Positions 36,437 through 45,044 of a stretch of 64,000 nt of DNA are shown in pieces (within the stretch, counting starts at the first letter, position 1; each line of letters begins with the position of its first letter). The notes below the pieces were generated by a model, which was given only the letters and a program-made list of their open reading frames with translations, was not told the origin of the DNA and ran no database searches. Position numbers and translations under genes: made by a program. The DNA comes from SAR202 cluster bacterium. Lineage in GTDB: Bacteria > Chloroflexota > Dehalococcoidia > Lucifugimonadales > VGZR01. The stretch spans positions 1 to 64,000 of the forward strand of contig VGZR01000011.1 in assembly GCA_016872515.1 (NCBI GenBank). Direction: 5' to 3'.

Positions 36437-37045
36437 CTACCAACCGACCCGCTCGTACCGCTCCGCCCGCCGCTTGATGGCCCGCAGCATCGTCCGGCGC
36501 AGTAGCCCGCTCGGCAGCCGTATGAACATCCAGTACACCGCGAACTTCCGCCGCGCCCCCTCGCCGGTCACGCGGATGCGCGTCTCCGTGCTCAGCACGA
36601 CGCCACCCTGATGCGGCGCATCACGGATCACGAAGTCCATCGCAACCTTGGCCCAGGCTGGGTGGTCGAACCCAACGAACTCGTCCGCATCGGCCAGCAC
36701 CGCCAGCCCGCTCAACGGCTGCCAGAACCGCCCTACCGTGCCCACGACCAACTGCCGGTCGGCCTCCTCCGCCAGCAGAACGAACCCACCGCTGTCGAGC
36801 ACCTAGTCCAGGAACGAACGGTCGCTTCCCGACAGAAGGCTGCCCTGCCGCATGAGCAGCCTCGGTATGCCACGGAGCGCAAAAAGTGGCAGGAGCAGCG
36901 GTATCTCCCGGGGCCGCACCTCTTTGATGACGCGATAGGCCCGCTCCGGGCTCGCCATTACAGTGATGGCATGGACCTCGTTGAACTCGTGATCGGGAAG
37001 GAACCGGTCGAGCAACCGTTCTGTGCTGCCTGTCGTCCTTGTCAT
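36437..37045 (-). pseudogene. SRPBCC-like protein interrupted by one in-frame TAG
   Basis: Two track ORFs (36803-37045 and 36437-36802) are one gene: they lie in the same frame, separated only by TAG at 36803-36805. Together they give about 202 codons: FNEVHAITVMASPERAYRVIKEV at the N-terminus, then after the stop FVLLAEEADRQLVVGTVGRFWQP, STETRIRV and a basic C-terminus. The layout suggests a START/SRPBCC-like lipid-pocket fold, a family common in actinobacteria and Chloroflexota and of unknown function. There is no other lesion. The GTG after the stop could in principle restart translation. Confidence 0.7.
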
Positions 37046-37093
37046 GCGAGTCGGGTTACTTCTTGCCAGGCTGTTGTTGGTAGCCGGCAGCGT

Positions 37094-38365
37094 TTACATC
37101 CTCCCCCTTGAGGGGGGAGGATCGAGGTGGGGGTGAAACTTTCGCATGACGAACCGCTCCTCGTCCTCCCGCGTGGCCACCAGCCCGTCCAGCCGCGCCG
37201 CCAGCAGCTCCCGCAGCGCCTCGCCGACCCTCGGCCCCTCCGGCACGCCCAGCTCGATGAGGTCGCCGCCCCGCAGCAGGGTCTCCACGCCGCGCAGCTC
37301 CGACAGGTAGTACTCCAGGTAGTGCGCCGCCGCTGGCTCCCCGCAGGCGATGGCCGCGGCCCTGATGGCCTCAGCGTCGAGGCCCTCCAGCCTCCCGTGC
37401 AGCCTGCTAGGCCGAAGGTCCCGCGCCCGCAACGCAGAAAGCAGTTCCTTCACCGCAGCCGCGTCCTCCACCACGCGGGCCATCTTTCTGCTCAGGTGCA
37501 GCCGCTTCCTCAGCGCCGACATCCGCACAGGCAACACCGGCCACGCCACCAGCGCCAGCAGCCGCTTCGCCCGAGCGTCCGGCGATTTCGAGGGCGATGG
37601 GAGCGTCCCAAGGGCACCGGACGGCAGCGCCAGCGCAGGCAGCACCGCCGCCAGCACGCCCAGCTCCTTGGCCATCCGCAGCATTGCCACCGCCCGCCGC
37701 TCCATGAACACCCGCTCCAACTCGTTCCAGACCCGCTCGCCGCCGATGGTCTCGATGAATCGCAGGCGCCCCTTCAACAGGCCAAGCGTGTCCTCTTCGA
37801 GTGCGAAACCCATCCGTACGCTGTACCGCACCGCCCGGAAGATGCGCGTCGCGTCGTCCACGAAGCTCTGCTCGTGCAGCACCCGGATGCGCCGCCGCTC
37901 CAGGTCGTCGAGGCCGCGCAGCGGGTCGGCCAGGAGCCCCCACCGCCTCCTGGAAAGCGCCACGCCCATCGCGTTGATGGAGAAGTCGCGCCGCCGCAGG
38001 TCTTCCTCGACCGTCTTGGCCGGCGACACCGTGGGCAGCGCGCCGGGCTGCTCGTACCGCTCCCGCCGCGCCATCGCCAGGTCTATCAGCACCCCGTTCG
38101 CCCGGACGTGCGCCGTCACGAACTGCGAGCGGGAGACTACCCTGCCACCCAGTCCATCGGCCAGGACACACGCGAACCCCTCGTCAACGCCCACGCCCGT
38201 CAGGTCGAGGTCGGCGGGCGCCTTGCCCAGCAGGAGGTCGCGAACCGTTCCGCCGACCAGGTACAGCTCGACACCATGGAGGTCAGCAACATCCCCGGCG
38301 CGGCGGAGGACACGCCACTCCTCTGCCGTGAGCAGCCGTTCCAGTAGGTCAGCGAGGCCGTCCAA
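37094..38365 (-). CDS. CCA tRNA nucleotidyltransferase / poly(A) polymerase family
   Basis: Adds or repairs the tRNA 3' CCA end. The 423-aa protein has the class II signature LYLVGGTVRDLLLGKAPADLDLT with the metal-binding Asp pair, the RRDFSINAMGVALS motif, and DDATRIFRAVRYSVRMGF. An HD-like helical tail follows. The last 14 residues (HPHLDPPPSRGR...) are encoded by the intergenic palindromic repeat, so the natural C-terminus has been replaced. A second repeat copy lies just beyond the 5' end. The enzyme core is complete. Confidence 0.9.
   Translation of the reverse strand: MDGLADLLERLLTAEEWRVLRRAGDVADLHGVELYLVGGTVRDLLLGKAPADLDLTGVGVDEGFACVLADGLGGRVVSRSQFVTAHVRANGVLIDLAMARRERYEQPGALPTVSPAKTVEEDLRRRDFSINAMGVALSRRRWGLLADPLRGLDDLERRRIRVLHEQSFVDDATRIFRAVRYSVRMGFALEEDTLGLLKGRLRFIETIGGERVWNELERVFMERRAVAMLRMAKELGVLAAVLPALALPSGALGTLPSPSKSPDARAKRLLALVAWPVLPVRMSALRKRLHLSRKMARVVEDAAAVKELLSALRARDLRPSRLHGRLEGLDAEAIRAAAIACGEPAAAHYLEYYLSELRGVETLLRGGDLIELGVPEGPRVGEALRELLAARLDGLVATREDEERFVMRKFHPHLDPPPSRGRM
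37100..37136. repeat. Intergenic palindromic repeat, short form (copy 4)
   Basis: CTCCCCCTTGAGGGGGGAGG, then ATCGAGGTGGGGGTG. It forms the 3' end of the CCA-adding enzyme gene, providing its stop region. Confidence 0.8.
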
Positions 38366-38444
38366 CCGAACACCCCCGTGTCAGGCTACAACGGGTTTTC
38401 CAAGATAGGCCTCACCCCTTACCAGACGACATATCTCTTTTTAC

Positions 38445-38480
38445 TCCCTCCCCCTTGAGGGGGAGGATCAAGGTGGGGGT
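38445..38480. repeat. Intergenic palindromic repeat, short form (copy 5)
   Basis: CCCTCCCCCTTGAGGGGGAGG, then ATCAAGGTGGGGGT. It has the same orientation as copy 4, so the CCA-adding gene lies between direct copies. Confidence 0.8.
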
Positions 38481-38554
38481 AAAAACCTTTGATGGCAGTC
38501 GCATCGCGGGTTTCTCGAGCGGGAAGTCACCGCGACGGCGTACTGACCGCGCTA

Positions 38555-39322
38555 CTACTTCCTCTTCTTGGCAGCGCCCGCAACCTTGTCCAAGTACGCC
38601 TGCCCTCCGGCCATTAGCCACGGCGTCCACGCCACCGACAGGAAACGCACACCCAGCTTGGCGTACTTCTCCACGGTCGCGTCGCTGACCATCGTCCCAG
38701 CCGCCCGGCCCGACCTGACGATCTTTTCGATAGTCCTCTCCACGGTCGCCGTCACCTTCGGGTGGTCGTACCGGCCCGGGTAGCCCATCGTCTGGGCCAG
38801 GTCACCCGGCGCTACGAAGAACACATCTATGTCGTCAACCTTCAGGATCTCGTCCAGGTTCTCGACCGCGATGATGTCCTCGATGAGGATGACCACCATC
38901 GTCTCGTCGTTGGCCTTGAGGAAGTAGTCCTTCACCCCGATGCCCTGGCGGTTGGTGAACGAGCCGCGCAGACCGACGGGCGCGAACTTGGCCGCCTTCA
39001 CCACCTCGCGTGCCTCGTCCCCCGTGTTGATGTGGGGCACCGCGACGCCCATGGCGCCACAGTCGAAGGTGCGGTAGATGAGGCCGTAGTTGTTCTGGTT
39101 CACGCGCACGATGGAGGTCTTGCCCCACAGGTCGCACGCCCGCGTCAGGTCGGGGATGTGGACGAAGTCCACCGGCCCGTGCTCTCCCTCGAACCAGATG
39201 GCGTCGAAGTCCAGCTGGCACATATACTCCACGAGGTCAGGCGACATCGGCCCCAAGGGCACCGAGACGGTGCCGCCAGCCGCCAGCTTGTGCTTTGCCC
39301 TGTTCTTTCGCAGTTCTGCCAA
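38555..39322 (-). CDS. HpcH/HpaI family aldolase
   Basis: Metal-dependent class II pyruvate aldolase, like 2-keto-3-deoxy-L-rhamnonate or 4-hydroxy-2-oxoheptanedioate aldolase. Motifs: DAIWFEGEHGPVDF (metal/base Glu-His), RVNQNNYGLIYRTFDCGAMGVAVPH, the metal Glu/Asp in ILIEDIIAVENLDEIL, and VAPGDLAQTMGYPG. The start is probably TTG at 39322, six bases after AGGAG; the track GTG at 39349 lacks a site. 255 aa. Substrate unknown. Confidence 0.88.
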   Translation of the reverse strand: MAELRKNRAKHKLAAGGTVSVPLGPMSPDLVEYMCQLDFDAIWFEGEHGPVDFVHIPDLTRACDLWGKTSIVRVNQNNYGLIYRTFDCGAMGVAVPHINTGDEAREVVKAAKFAPVGLRGSFTNRQGIGVKDYFLKANDETMVVILIEDIIAVENLDEILKVDDIDVFFVAPGDLAQTMGYPGRYDHPKVTATVERTIEKIVRSGRAAGTMVSDATVEKYAKLGVRFLSVAWTPWLMAGGQAYLDKVAGAAKKRK

Positions 39323-39385
39323 GGTCGTTCTCCTGTTTTGACGGATCACGCGCGGCGCTTCGTCTCGCGCCGCCGCAGCCCTGGG

Positions 39386-39394
39386 ATTATAGCA
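39386..39394 (-). promoter_or_regulatory. Extended -10 promoter for HpcH aldolase
   Basis: The minus strand reads TGCTATAAT, a consensus extended -10, about 60 bases before the TTG start. Confidence 0.55.
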
Positions 39395-39461
39395 GGCCGA
39401 GGCTGGACAAGCGGCGCAACGGTGCTTACGATGGGGCTGGAGTCGTTCTCAAAGGCATGCG

Positions 39462-39959
39462 ATGACCAGCCCGATACGGTTCTGCCAGCACTGCGGCGGC
39501 ACCCTGCGCGAACTCTCCGTGGAGGGCAAGAGCCGTCCCCACTGCCCGGCCTGCGGCCACATCGTCTTCCTCGACCCGAAGCTGGCGGCGGTCGTGCTGG
39601 TCGAGCAGGAGAAGCGGCTGCTCATGGTGCGGCGCGGCGTGGAGCCGGCCCTGGGCCGCTGGGCGTTCCCGTCGGGCTACGTGAACCGCGGCGAAACCGT
39701 CGAGGACGCGGCCATGCGCGAGGTGGAAGAGGAGACTGGCTTGGTGGTGCGGCTCAGCGGGTTGCTCGGCCTGTACTCCGGTGCGGGCTTTCCGGTGGTG
39801 CTGGCCGCGTACCATGCCGAAATCGTGGACGGGACGCCGCGCGCAGGGTCGGACGTCCAGGAGGTCAGGTGGTTCGAGGTCGTTGACCTCCCGCCCCTGC
39901 CCTTCCCACACGACGGCCGTATCCTGAGCGACTGGCAGCGCTTGCAGTCAGGCCAGTAG
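39462..39959 (+). CDS. NUDIX hydrolase with zinc ribbon (NudC-like)
   Basis: A 165-aa Nudix hydrolase. The N-terminal zinc ribbon CQHCGG...CPACGH occupies residues 8-35 and the Nudix box GYVNRGETVEDAAMREVEEETGL is near 73. The zinc ribbon plus Nudix layout is that of NADH pyrophosphatase-like proteins, shortened by lacking the NudC N-terminal domain. It likely removes or recycles nucleotide diphosphate compounds. Monocistronic. Confidence 0.9.
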   Translation: MTSPIRFCQHCGGTLRELSVEGKSRPHCPACGHIVFLDPKLAAVVLVEQEKRLLMVRRGVEPALGRWAFPSGYVNRGETVEDAAMREVEEETGLVVRLSGLLGLYSGAGFPVVLAAYHAEIVDGTPRAGSDVQEVRWFEVVDLPPLPFPHDGRILSDWQRLQSGQ

Positions 39960-39983
39960 CATCCTCCGCCGCCGGCTCATCTC

Positions 39984-40334
39984 TCAGACGAGTTGACGCT
40001 TGACGTTGGTGGTCGGGAAGATGAACATGACCCGGCGCGGCTCCGGCCCAGGGTTGCTGAGCTGGTGCTTCACGCCGGCGGGCGCTAGGAGCACGTCGCC
40101 CTTCCGCACCACACCCTTCTGGTCGCCCAGAACGTAGTCCAGGTCACCGTCCATGATGTACATCCCCTCCTCGTGGGTAGGATGAGTGTGCAGCGGCACC
40201 TTCTTGCCGGGTGCGATGGCCAGTTCGCCCATGGTCAGGTAGCCCGCACCCAGCTCGTCATTGATGAGGGTGAGCCGCTTGAGGTCGGGGTTGGACTCGT
40301 CCAGCTTGATGCGGTCGCGGCGGATGACGCCCAT
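39984..40334 (-). CDS. Cupin domain protein
   Basis: A 116-aa single-domain cupin. Metal-binding motif 1 is HTHPTHEEGMYIMDGDLDY and motif 2 is GDVLLAPAGVKHQLSNPGPEP. The start at 40334 (MGVIRRDR) follows the GGAGGAACG ribosome site; the longer track ORF runs back into the OsmC gene. Function could be enzyme or binding protein; unknown. Confidence 0.88.
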   Translation of the reverse strand: MGVIRRDRIKLDESNPDLKRLTLINDELGAGYLTMGELAIAPGKKVPLHTHPTHEEGMYIMDGDLDYVLGDQKGVVRKGDVLLAPAGVKHQLSNPGPEPRRVMFIFPTTNVKRQLV

Positions 40335-40401
40335 CGTTCGTTCCTCCTCGTTCTGGTTACTCGCCCACGATTGTAGGGCGGCGCCCATGCTCCGGCAAGG
40401 G

Positions 40402-40842
40402 TTAGCCGGAGGCGGGTCTGACGACAGAGACGGTATGCTCGATCCTGGGCCTCTCGTCAAGAAGGCGGTGGATGGGGCAGCGTCCGGCGATGTAGCCGAG
40501 GCGGTCGCGCTGCTCATCGGTCAGGTCGCCCCCCAAGGCGATGGCCAAGCGGATGCGGTCCACTAGCTTTTCCTCGTCTCCGTCGCAGTCCCCGAGCGTG
40601 CGGCACGGGACCTTCTCGTGGATGCACTCGACCTGGACCGACTTGAGCGGCCAGTCCTTTCTCCTCGCGTACAGGAGGAGTGTCTGGGCCGTTCAGCTCC
40701 CCAGCGCGGCCAGCACCAGCTCGGTGGGCGCGGGGCCGCGGTCGTCGCCCTCGTCTCCGGGCTCGTCGGAGATGAAGGTGTGCTTCCCGGCGATGACCTG
40801 CTGCTGCAGGCCCTCGAGGCTCTTGATAGTGACTCGTTTCAT
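40402..40842 (-). CDS. OsmC-family selenoprotein (UGA = Sec50)
   Basis: Missed by the ORF track because of an in-frame TGA. From the ATG at 40842 (AAGGA upstream) the frame gives MKRVTIKSLEGLQ and ELVLAALGS, then TGA (40695-40693), then TAQTLLLYARRKDWPLKSV and finally GYIAGRCPIHRLLDERPRIEH to TAA: 146 aa, the normal OsmC length. OsmC proteins are thiol peroxidases using two Cys; the first sits in LGSC and the second in CPVH. TGA replaces exactly the first. A hairpin follows the TGA. selC, selA and selD are all in this window. It probably reduces organic hydroperoxides. Confidence 0.9.
40649..40690 (-). promoter_or_regulatory. Putative bacterial SECIS hairpin in the OsmC gene
   Basis: Two bases after the TGA the minus strand forms an outer stem GGCC(C)AG with CTGGCC and an inner 6-bp stem CTCCTC/GAGGAG with an eight-base loop. 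The loop starts about 18 bases after the UGA, within the range of known bacterial SECIS elements bound by SelB. Confidence 0.6.
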
Positions 40843-40875
40843 CCAGCAGTCCTTTCTTGTCGAAGCGATGAGCAG

Positions 40876-42150
40876 CTAATCCTGCCGACTCGACGACGCG
40901 GCTTGTGTCCGCCTCGTCATGGCGCTGAGCCGGATGAACAGCCCCGCGGCTATCAGAGCCAAGACGCCCAGGAAGGAGAAGCCGACGCCCCAGGCGATAT
41001 CCTCGGGCACAAGGTCGAGGATGCCTCCGACTATTATGGGGCCGGCGACGCCTCCGGCGAAACCGATGAAGGCCTGGACAGCCATGGCGGAGCCGAGGCG
41101 AGAAGGCGGGGCAGCATCCACGAGGCCGGCGCTGTAGATGGCGGAGTCGGCACTGGTGGCGATGCCGTACACGACGGCGACGAAGACGATGAGGGACCAG
41201 GACAGGCCGCCCATCCAGCCAATGGCCCATGCGCAGGCGCCGCTCAGGGCGAAGATGAGGGCGGCGGTGCCCGCTCTGCCCCACCGGTCGGAGAGCGCGC
41301 CGCCGATGATGGGACCGACAGAGCCGACGGCGAAGGCGAGGCCCGCCGCCGCGGCGGCGACCACCGCCGCATCCTCAGCAGTTGACCCGCGCATCACGAG
41401 AACGGCGGCCAGGAAGCTGGGCAGCCACGCCTGGAACGTGAATATCTCAAGGGTGTGAAGGGTGTAACCCGCGACCATGTAGCGGATGGGACGCACCTTG
41501 AGGATGGTGGGATCGAGCCTCCCGGACGGACGACCCGACGGAGCATGGCGGTGTCCGCGCAGAAGGGCGTATGCCAGGGGCAGACTTGCTGCGGCGATAA
41601 GGGAGACGATGAGGTATGAGGTGCGCCAGGTGGTGAGGGCCATGAGGCCGCCGGTCGAGACGAGGGAGAGGCTGTTCCCGCCGTAGCCCGCGGCGACGAA
41701 GAAGCCGATGGCAGCGCCGCGCCCCTTGGCGGCGAACCGGTCGGAGATGATGCGGACGGCGGGCATATACACACCCACCAGCCCGATGCCCTGCAAGGCT
41801 CGTAGCAGCGAGGCGGAGACGATGCCGTCGCCGAGCCACGGGAACAAGATGTGCGAGGCGACGGAGAGGGCCGCGGCGGCGAGGAAAACGGGCTTGGGGC
41901 CGAAGCGGTCGGTCAAAGGTATGACGACGAGCGCGGAGAACGCATAGCCGACGAGGAAGGCGGAGTAGATGACTGCGGCCTGGGTGTTGTTGAGGCCCCA
42001 CTCGGTCTTGATGAGTGGGAGGGCAGCGACATAGCTGGAGAAGGGCAACAGGATGACGGTCAAGGCGACCGACATGAGGACGAGCCAGAGGATGTTGGAG
42101 CGCGCTCCCTCGGCGCGGGGCAGCGCGAGCTTGGAGATAAGCGAAAGCAT
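40876..42150 (-). CDS. MFS transporter
   Basis: A 424-aa, 12-helix transporter of the major facilitator type. MLSLISKLALPRAEGARSN leads into helix 1. The loop after helix 2 reads VVIPLTDRFGPKPVFLAAAAL and the middle repeat GGALSDRWGRAGTAALI. The start at 42150 has AGGGGGA directly before it. It may export or import small acids, as in the NNP/aromatic acid groups, but the substrate cannot be read. Confidence 0.88.
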   Translation of the reverse strand: MLSLISKLALPRAEGARSNILWLVLMSVALTVILLPFSSYVAALPLIKTEWGLNNTQAAVIYSAFLVGYAFSALVVIPLTDRFGPKPVFLAAAALSVASHILFPWLGDGIVSASLLRALQGIGLVGVYMPAVRIISDRFAAKGRGAAIGFFVAAGYGGNSLSLVSTGGLMALTTWRTSYLIVSLIAAASLPLAYALLRGHRHAPSGRPSGRLDPTILKVRPIRYMVAGYTLHTLEIFTFQAWLPSFLAAVLVMRGSTAEDAAVVAAAAAGLAFAVGSVGPIIGGALSDRWGRAGTAALIFALSGACAWAIGWMGGLSWSLIVFVAVVYGIATSADSAIYSAGLVDAAPPSRLGSAMAVQAFIGFAGGVAGPIIVGGILDLVPEDIAWGVGFSFLGVLALIAAGLFIRLSAMTRRTQAASSSRQD

Positions 42151-42226
42151 TCCCCCTATGATAGCTGTTCGTATGCGCTTAGCCAGTCGGCCAGGAGAAC
42201 CTCTCTCCTTCGCGCGGCGGGCGGAA

Positions 42227-43595
42227 CTATCGAGGTGTGTGGCGCTGGACCAGCCGCTCGGCGTTCCTGTACGCAAACTTCTCCTGAACCGCTGGGTCGA
42301 GCCTTGCTATGAAGGCCCGAACATAGTCCGCCAACGCCCGGCCTACCTCCTTGTCGAACGTTCACACGGAACTGCCACGGTCGGTCCCCCACATGAACTG
42401 GTCCGGGTGCGCCTCGATGAGGTCTTTCCAGGTGGCGAGGTCTTTTTCAAGCAAGGGTTCATAGTTCCCTAATGCCGCCAGAAAAGCCTCCTTGCTTCCG
42501 CCCGAATGCAGCAGGTACTGGTCACCATAGGGGTCGTTGGCGGTGAAGTAGACGTTGGAATATTTGCCCATCAGTTCGCCGATCTCGCGCTCGATCTGCT
42601 CGCCGTGGACGATGAAGTCTTTGTCCGGATACTGCTGCAAGAAGCGTTCGAGGTTGTCCGTATGCCCTTCGCCGGGGTGGAAGTACACCATCAATCCGTG
42701 CTCTCTGACAACGGTATAGATATCGAGGAAGACCGGCGCATCGGGTGGGAAGTCTTCGGCGCTCCTGCCCTCGATGGCGTAAAGCCCGATCTCGCCATAG
42801 CCCTGGAACAAACCCGGCGCAGCTTCGAGCATCTCACGCAACTTATCGGCATCCACCGTCGGTGGCACATCGTGTTCTCCGGAGGGCATGATGAAGGGCA
42901 CAAAGTATGTGGAAAAGCGCTCCATCGCCTAGCGCGCCACATCTATGAACATCTCGGAGGGTACTCGGGGAAGATCGGGAAGAAGGCGAATACCTTGCTC
43001 GTGCCCTCGAAGCTAAAGGTGCAGGCGAGTTCAGCAAGGGTCACGTCCTTGCAAATCACTGGATGCCGATGGCCGTTCGCTGGCGGCGGCACATGGAAGT
43101 GCGAATCGATTAGAGGGCCGGTGTAATACGCGTCCGATGTGATTGTCCGATCATGTTGGGGAGGGGCGCAGTCGGACCGAGAGGCATCGCCGATGATGGC
43201 ATCCACGTGGGGTGTAGGCGTCGGGCTGGGAGCAGGCGTCGGGATCGGTGTCGAGGTGGGAGACGGGGTGGGTGTCTTCGTCGGCAAAGGAGACGGGGTT
43301 TCGGTTGGAGCGGCCTCGGCAGCGGCCTGGAGGTCGGGCCCGACCGTCAGAACTGGCGATGGTACGAGGATGGACGTGGGTGTTGTCGAGGGGGAGGGAG
43401 ACAGGCGTCGGGTAGGAGTGGCCTCGGCGGCTTGGAGGCCTGGGATGACCGCCTGCGTCGGCGTGGGTGTGTGTGGGGGGGGTCGGGGAAGAGGGTTGGG
43501 GTCGCCGCCGGTCCTGGCTCCACACAGGCTAACGCCATCACCATGGCCACGACCGCCAACGTCTGAACGAGACCGACGCCTCTGATGCGCCGCAT
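42227..43595 (-). pseudogene. Amidohydrolase-family lipoprotein, multiply disrupted
   Basis: An ATG at 43595 opens MRRIRGVGLVQTLAVVAMVMALAC, a lipoprotein signal. A Pro/Thr-rich linker shifts frame at a G7-G8 run near 43477. The next frame gives PTKTPTPSPTSTP and the metal motif LIDSHFHVPPP, then a second shift near 42953. The hydrolase continues with TAG at 42929-42931 (expected Gln in AR-Q-AMERF), MVYFHPGEGH, MWGTDRG, and TGA at 42362-42364 where Trp is expected, then FDKEVGRALADY to TAG at 42227. Four lesions make it a clear pseudogene of a surface metal-dependent hydrolase. Confidence 0.8.
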
Positions 43596-43667
43596 GCTAC
43601 CCTTTCGGATAGGCCTACCTAGTCCACAGAGGCTCTGGGTGCTGTATGGGGAGTATCTCATCGGTCG

Positions 43668-44087
43668 CTATGGCAGCTTGCCCCAGCTGACGACGCGGGC
43701 GGGCGTGAGCCTGATGGTGGGGCTGCCAGGTTCGAGGAGACGGGCGTACTGGGGGTACTTTTCGCGAAGGAGGCGCTCGGCGAGGCGCTGCTCGTCGGGG
43801 GACTCGACCAGCTCAGCGGCGCCGGTGACCAGGACGTAGGCGAGACTGTCCCAGTCCTCGGAGTAGTCGTCTATGACGAGGGCGACATTGGGGTTTTCGA
43901 GGATGTTGCGGACGCGCTTGAGCCGGAGGGCATGGGTGCGCTTGGGCTTGAGGTCGAGGGCGGAGTAGATGTGCCGGCCGTCGAAGGCGTAGCCGACAGG
44001 GACGGCGTGGGGCCGTCCGGCGGCGTCGGCGGTGGCGAGCCTGGCGACGCGGTGGCTGGCGATGAAAGCCTTTTCTTGAGGGTTCAT
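43668..44087 (-). CDS. PPOX-class flavin/F420-dependent protein
   Basis: A 139-aa split-barrel protein of the pyridoxamine-phosphate-oxidase superfamily. RVARLATADAAGRPHAVPVGYAFDG and KRVRNILENPNVALVIDDYSEDW are typical of the Rv0121-type F420-binding group. It probably reduces or binds a small molecule with F420 or FMN. It lies after the decayed lipoprotein on the same strand. The cofactor is inferred from the family only. Confidence 0.85.
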   Translation of the reverse strand: MNPQEKAFIASHRVARLATADAAGRPHAVPVGYAFDGRHIYSALDLKPKRTHALRLKRVRNILENPNVALVIDDYSEDWDSLAYVLVTGAAELVESPDEQRLAERLLREKYPQYARLLEPGSPTIRLTPARVVSWGKLP

Positions 44088-44089
44088 AG

Positions 44090-44148
44090 ATACCCCTCAC
44101 CCTCTGGCCCCGATGACATCGGGGCCAGAGGCCTCTCCCCCTTCGACT
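44090..44148. repeat. Intergenic palindromic repeat, long form (copy 6)
   Basis: Reverse orientation. CACCCTCTGGCCCCGAT pairs with ATCGGGGCCAGAG around a three-base loop, followed by GGCCTCTCCCCC. The inner arms again differ from other copies while pairing fully. Confidence 0.75.
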
Positions 44149-44168
44149 GCGCTCAGGGCAAGCTCCGG
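44149..44168. repeat. Short REP-like palindrome (reverse copy)
   Basis: CCCTTCGACTGCGCTCAGGG, the reverse complement form of the 35410 copy. It directly adjoins palindromic repeat copy 6. Confidence 0.6.
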
Positions 44169-44193
44169 GGGACAGGGAACCCACCACCCCTTC

Positions 44194-44997
44194 TCAGAGG
44201 GGTTGCCATGAGCGGCGGCCGGCGTGGCGAACGAGACGGCCGAGGCCAGTGCCGGGGTAGTGGCCCGCCGAGACGGTGGCCTCGTCCTTCTCCAGCATGT
44301 CGAAGACCTTGTGGCGGGTCTTGCGGGACTGGACACGGTCGGTATCGAAGGTGGGGCTCCAGTCGGCGTAGTGGACCTGAGCAGGGGTGTGGGAGACGTC
44401 GCCGAGGATGAAGCCCTTCTTGCCCGCGGAGAGGATGGCGATGGAGGTGTGGCCCGGCGTGTGGCCTGGCGTGGGCACAGCGGTGAGCTCGCTGGTGATC
44501 TTGTACTCGCCGGAGATGAGGTCGAGGATGTTGAGGGCCTTGAGGGACATGACCTTTTCCTGGACGTGGGGATTGCCCTTGAGATAGACGGGTTTGGTGA
44601 AGTGGTCCCAGTCGGCCTTGGGGACGAGGTAGCGGGCCTTGGGGAACGTGGGCTTGCCGCCGGTCATGTGCCAGCCGACGTGGTCGGGATGGAGGTGTGT
44701 GGCGAAGACGATGGCGACGGCCTCGGGAGCGATGCCTTTGGCGCGCATGTCCTCCAGAAGCTTACCGCCCGGGCCGTTGTAGCCGGTGTCCACGATGATG
44801 AGCCTGCCGCTGGAGCGGACGGCGACGCAGCCGAAGCGTGGGTGGAACTGACCGGCGCGGTCGAGGAGGTCGCCGTACTCCTTGCGCCAGATGTCGAGGG
44901 TGCTATCGGGGAAGGTGGCGACGGCGTCTATGTCGCCCTGGCCGTCGGTCAGCGAGACTATCTCCACGTTGCCTACGCTCACCTTGTAGTCCGGCAT
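44194..44997 (-). CDS. MBL-fold metallo-hydrolase
   Basis: A 267-aa metallo-beta-lactamase-fold hydrolase. The metal motif is THLHPDHVGWHMTGG, then a His in PTPGHTPGHTS, Asp in GDVSHTPAQVHYADW and His in SAGHYPGTGLGRLV. It resembles AHL-lactonase/arylsulfatase-like MBL proteins in COG0491. The start at 44997 has GGAGGGAG upstream; the track ORF is too long. An extended -10 lies 48 bases upstream and repeat copies flank the gene. Substrate unknown. Confidence 0.9.
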   Translation of the reverse strand: MPDYKVSVGNVEIVSLTDGQGDIDAVATFPDSTLDIWRKEYGDLLDRAGQFHPRFGCVAVRSSGRLIIVDTGYNGPGGKLLEDMRAKGIAPEAVAIVFATHLHPDHVGWHMTGGKPTFPKARYLVPKADWDHFTKPVYLKGNPHVQEKVMSLKALNILDLISGEYKITSELTAVPTPGHTPGHTSIAILSAGKKGFILGDVSHTPAQVHYADWSPTFDTDRVQSRKTRHKVFDMLEKDEATVSAGHYPGTGLGRLVRHAGRRSWQPL

Positions 44998-45044
44998 GTG
45001 CTCCCTCCGCGGCGATGAAGTTGGGCACGCCTCAGGACAGCCAT

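Noticed and set aside
40514-41284. 256-aa minus-strand ORF overlapping the OsmC gene
   Set aside because: It is an out-of-frame read of the OsmC and MFS genes, Arg/His/Gly-rich without a domain.
42362-42364. UGA in the hydrolase lipoprotein as selenocysteine
   Set aside because: The aligned residue is Trp by family pattern, no strong hairpin follows, and the gene has three other lesions.
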